A stretch of DNA of 64,000 nt from Fasciola hepatica (taxonomy: Eukaryota > Platyhelminthes > Trematoda > Plagiorchiida > Fasciolidae). Below are positions 62,352 to 64,000 of the stretch, in pieces. Each line of letters starts with the position of its first letter. Position 1 is the stretch's first letter. The DNA lies in contig CANUEZ040000071.1 of assembly GCA_948099385.1 (NCBI GenBank), forward strand, positions 2,232,001 through 2,296,000. Reading direction: 5' to 3'. Made by a program: the position numbers and the translations under genes. The notes beneath the pieces are model-generated. The model had not been told where the DNA came from and searched no databases. It was given only the letters and a program-made list of their open reading frames with translations.

Positions 62352-62426
<75 letters not shown>
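62232..62426. repeat. (CTA)n trinucleotide array
   Basis: About 195 bp of CTA/ACT repeats with a few ATT and ACC interruptions. It generates open frames of poly-Thr, poly-Leu, poly-Ser and poly-Val on both strands (62,055-62,497). None is a gene. Confidence 0.97.
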
Positions 62427-62499
62427 CTCTCTCGCAGTTCAGAGAACGTAGCACCTTTAACATTCACCTTCAGCACGCTGTCGCCTATCTGCGATGATC

Positions 62500-64000
62500 A
62501 TATCACGCAGAAACAATTTGCAGTAGTAGAGTTCATGCTAAAACATTCACTCAATTGACAAAAGATGCGGTCTGCAGGTGTTGTCGAAATTTGCTGGCGG
62601 AACGTATTCTTCGTAATCAGTTCCACTTTCCTGAACTTTCCGTTATCAATCACAACATTGAGAAAAAACAATGATCCCATTAGAAACATTTCTTCTCCCT
62701 GAATTGTCTGCCATGTTCCTGCCTAACAGAAAGAAGCATAAATGAAGCGAACATCTATGGAAAATACTACGTTGCCCGTCAGTTCAACAGCTAACTAAGG
62801 GCGAACGGTAGCCTCATCAGAAGAAAACTATTCGTTAATTTTGAGTGCGTCACCTAAATTTCATGGTCATATGAGAGCGAATCATTAAATATCCATTTTT
62901 TTCTTTTACGGTGAAGAAATACTTATTAAAAACCCAAAAATTCCACTACTTTATCAAGGGGGGGGGGGAGAGAATGTGCGAGCCCATCGAACACTTCTTA
63001 CTACGTAACATTATTTCCTATCCTTCTCGTGAATGACAGCTTGCTTTTCTCATTATTCAAATAAAAAGTGGTGTTATAACAAGATTTGTTTTCCAAGTGA
63101 CTAATATATCTTACTTAGATACAAATAATAGCCAGTGATAAAAAAGTACTGAATCTGAGAGAAGGGTTGAAATTAACCATAACAGATCGTTACGTGCTTT
63201 ATCTCGTAACTGTTAAAACGTGAAAGAGTTTTCTGTGGTGACTGAGAACATTCATTCGTTAACATTTTGTCAAGTCGGAAAATCGATTGCAACATTACGC
63301 TATCATTTCAGTGACCGACGTTGTCTTGATTTAGATAGCACAAATTTCTGATAAAACTCAAATCTCCACGAAAGTCGTGATTATTGCTCACTTCAAAACA
63401 TTCGCATACTTTGAGCACGCCTGTAAATTCCGAGCCCTGATTGCTTGTGATAAATTGATTTGGATTACTTACCACTTGATGGGGGTGAACCCCATCTTCA
63501 ACGATTACCTTTGGTGGCATGTTTCACTTTGTTTATACCCGACTCCTTGCGGGGCCTAACTTATTAGATCCCTGCGTTGATGTCTGCAGCAGTCGTATGA
63601 TAATTTGGTTACCGATTCCTCCTGGGAACAAAACTCCCCTTGGCTTCCTCGTCCTCTGATACAAAACATTGCTGAGTCCCTAAAACGGTTCAGTTTCAGT
63701 ATAAAGCGAGGTTGCCTACTGAGGCTCTCTGGCAGCTATTCTGATACGAAGAGTGGATTTTTAATAAAATATTCACTGATAGCATTAGTTGACAAATAAA
63801 ACTGGAGTAAGTTCTACAAAACTAATTTTCTAGATGGAATTTCAATAAGTTCTATTCCAGTGAAGGAAAAAGTAGGGTTCCCTATTTGAAATCTAACTTT
63901 GACCAAACTACAAACAATATCCGTCAAAATGGTCGGTGGGTACGATCTCGTAGAGTTAAAATTTGTTTAACTATTCCATTCCACCTGATTTTGTGTGTTA
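62500..64000. other. No other supportable gene at the right end
   Basis: Apart from the possible integrase remnant, only short unassigned frames and a G9-10 run near 62,960 are seen. Confidence 0.5.
63308..63520 (-). pseudogene. Possible LTR-retrotransposon integrase remnant
   Basis: The minus-strand frame reads AKVIVED-like sequence and then FITSNQGSEFTGVL, which resembles the second catalytic Asp region of Ty3/gypsy-type integrases (..HSDQGSEF...L). The catalytic Asp is replaced by Asn. The sequence before and after quickly loses similarity, and the expected downstream Glu motif is missing. It is a short, decayed fragment at best; a chance match is possible. Confidence 0.4.

Noticed and set aside
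62055..62497. Long frames of poly-Thr, poly-Leu, poly-Ser and poly-Val on both strands
   Set aside because: They are direct readings of the (CTA)n array and appear in several frames at once.

Overview
The window looks like nuclear DNA of an invertebrate, most likely a flatworm of the digenean fluke type. This is an inference from long introns, a Tbx20/H15-type T-box gene, a Penelope-like retroelement with a GIY-YIG endonuclease, decayed LINEs, several tRNA-derived SINE families and repeats carrying hammerhead-ribozyme motifs. No bacterial operon, CRISPR array, rRNA gene or convincing free-standing tRNA gene was seen. Most open frames in the window are chance frames in non-coding or simple-sequence DNA.

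The central object is one gene on the minus strand, about 38.8 kb long (57,660 down to 18,898). I model seven coding exons whose phases all join: exon 1 57,660-57,045; exon 2 33,996-33,594; exon 3 32,146-31,661; exon 4 26,979-26,706; exon 5 24,673-24,494; exon 6 23,316-23,240; exon 7 19,186-18,898. The summed length is 2,325 nt, or 774 codons plus stop. Exons 3 to 6 encode an essentially complete T-box DNA-binding domain whose residues match the Tbx20/H15(midline) subfamily. Exon 1 carries an engrailed-homology-1-like motif (FSIESIM), as Tbx20 proteins do near the N-terminus. Exons 1, 2 and 7 are less certain than 3 to 6.

The introns are full of repeats. Intron 1 (23 kb) holds SINE copies and a 2.9-kb element with about 150-170 bp of near-perfect terminal inverted repeats (45,745-48,662). 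Intron 3 holds a 5'-truncated Penelope-like element with an inverted copy of its own 3' end fused to the truncation point and an apparent 12-bp target duplication (29,760-31,313). It also holds a degenerate hammerhead ribozyme on the sense strand (27,392-27,445) and a 117-bp-armed fold-back (27,534-27,842). Intron 4 holds a 1,426-bp (CTAA)n array with a single substitution, between two T-box exons.

Downstream of the gene (1 to about 18,890) there is no supportable cellular gene, only two dead non-LTR retrotransposon fragments (7,057-8,110 and 14,765-15,700), SINEs and microsatellites. Upstream of the gene (57,661-64,000) there is GT/CA-rich DNA that may include the promoter. Next comes a nested inverted-repeat cluster at 60,684-61,143 containing a better-preserved hammerhead ribozyme (61,063-61,117) and a broken half-copy. 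A long (AT)n tract, a (CTA)n array and a possible integrase remnant follow.
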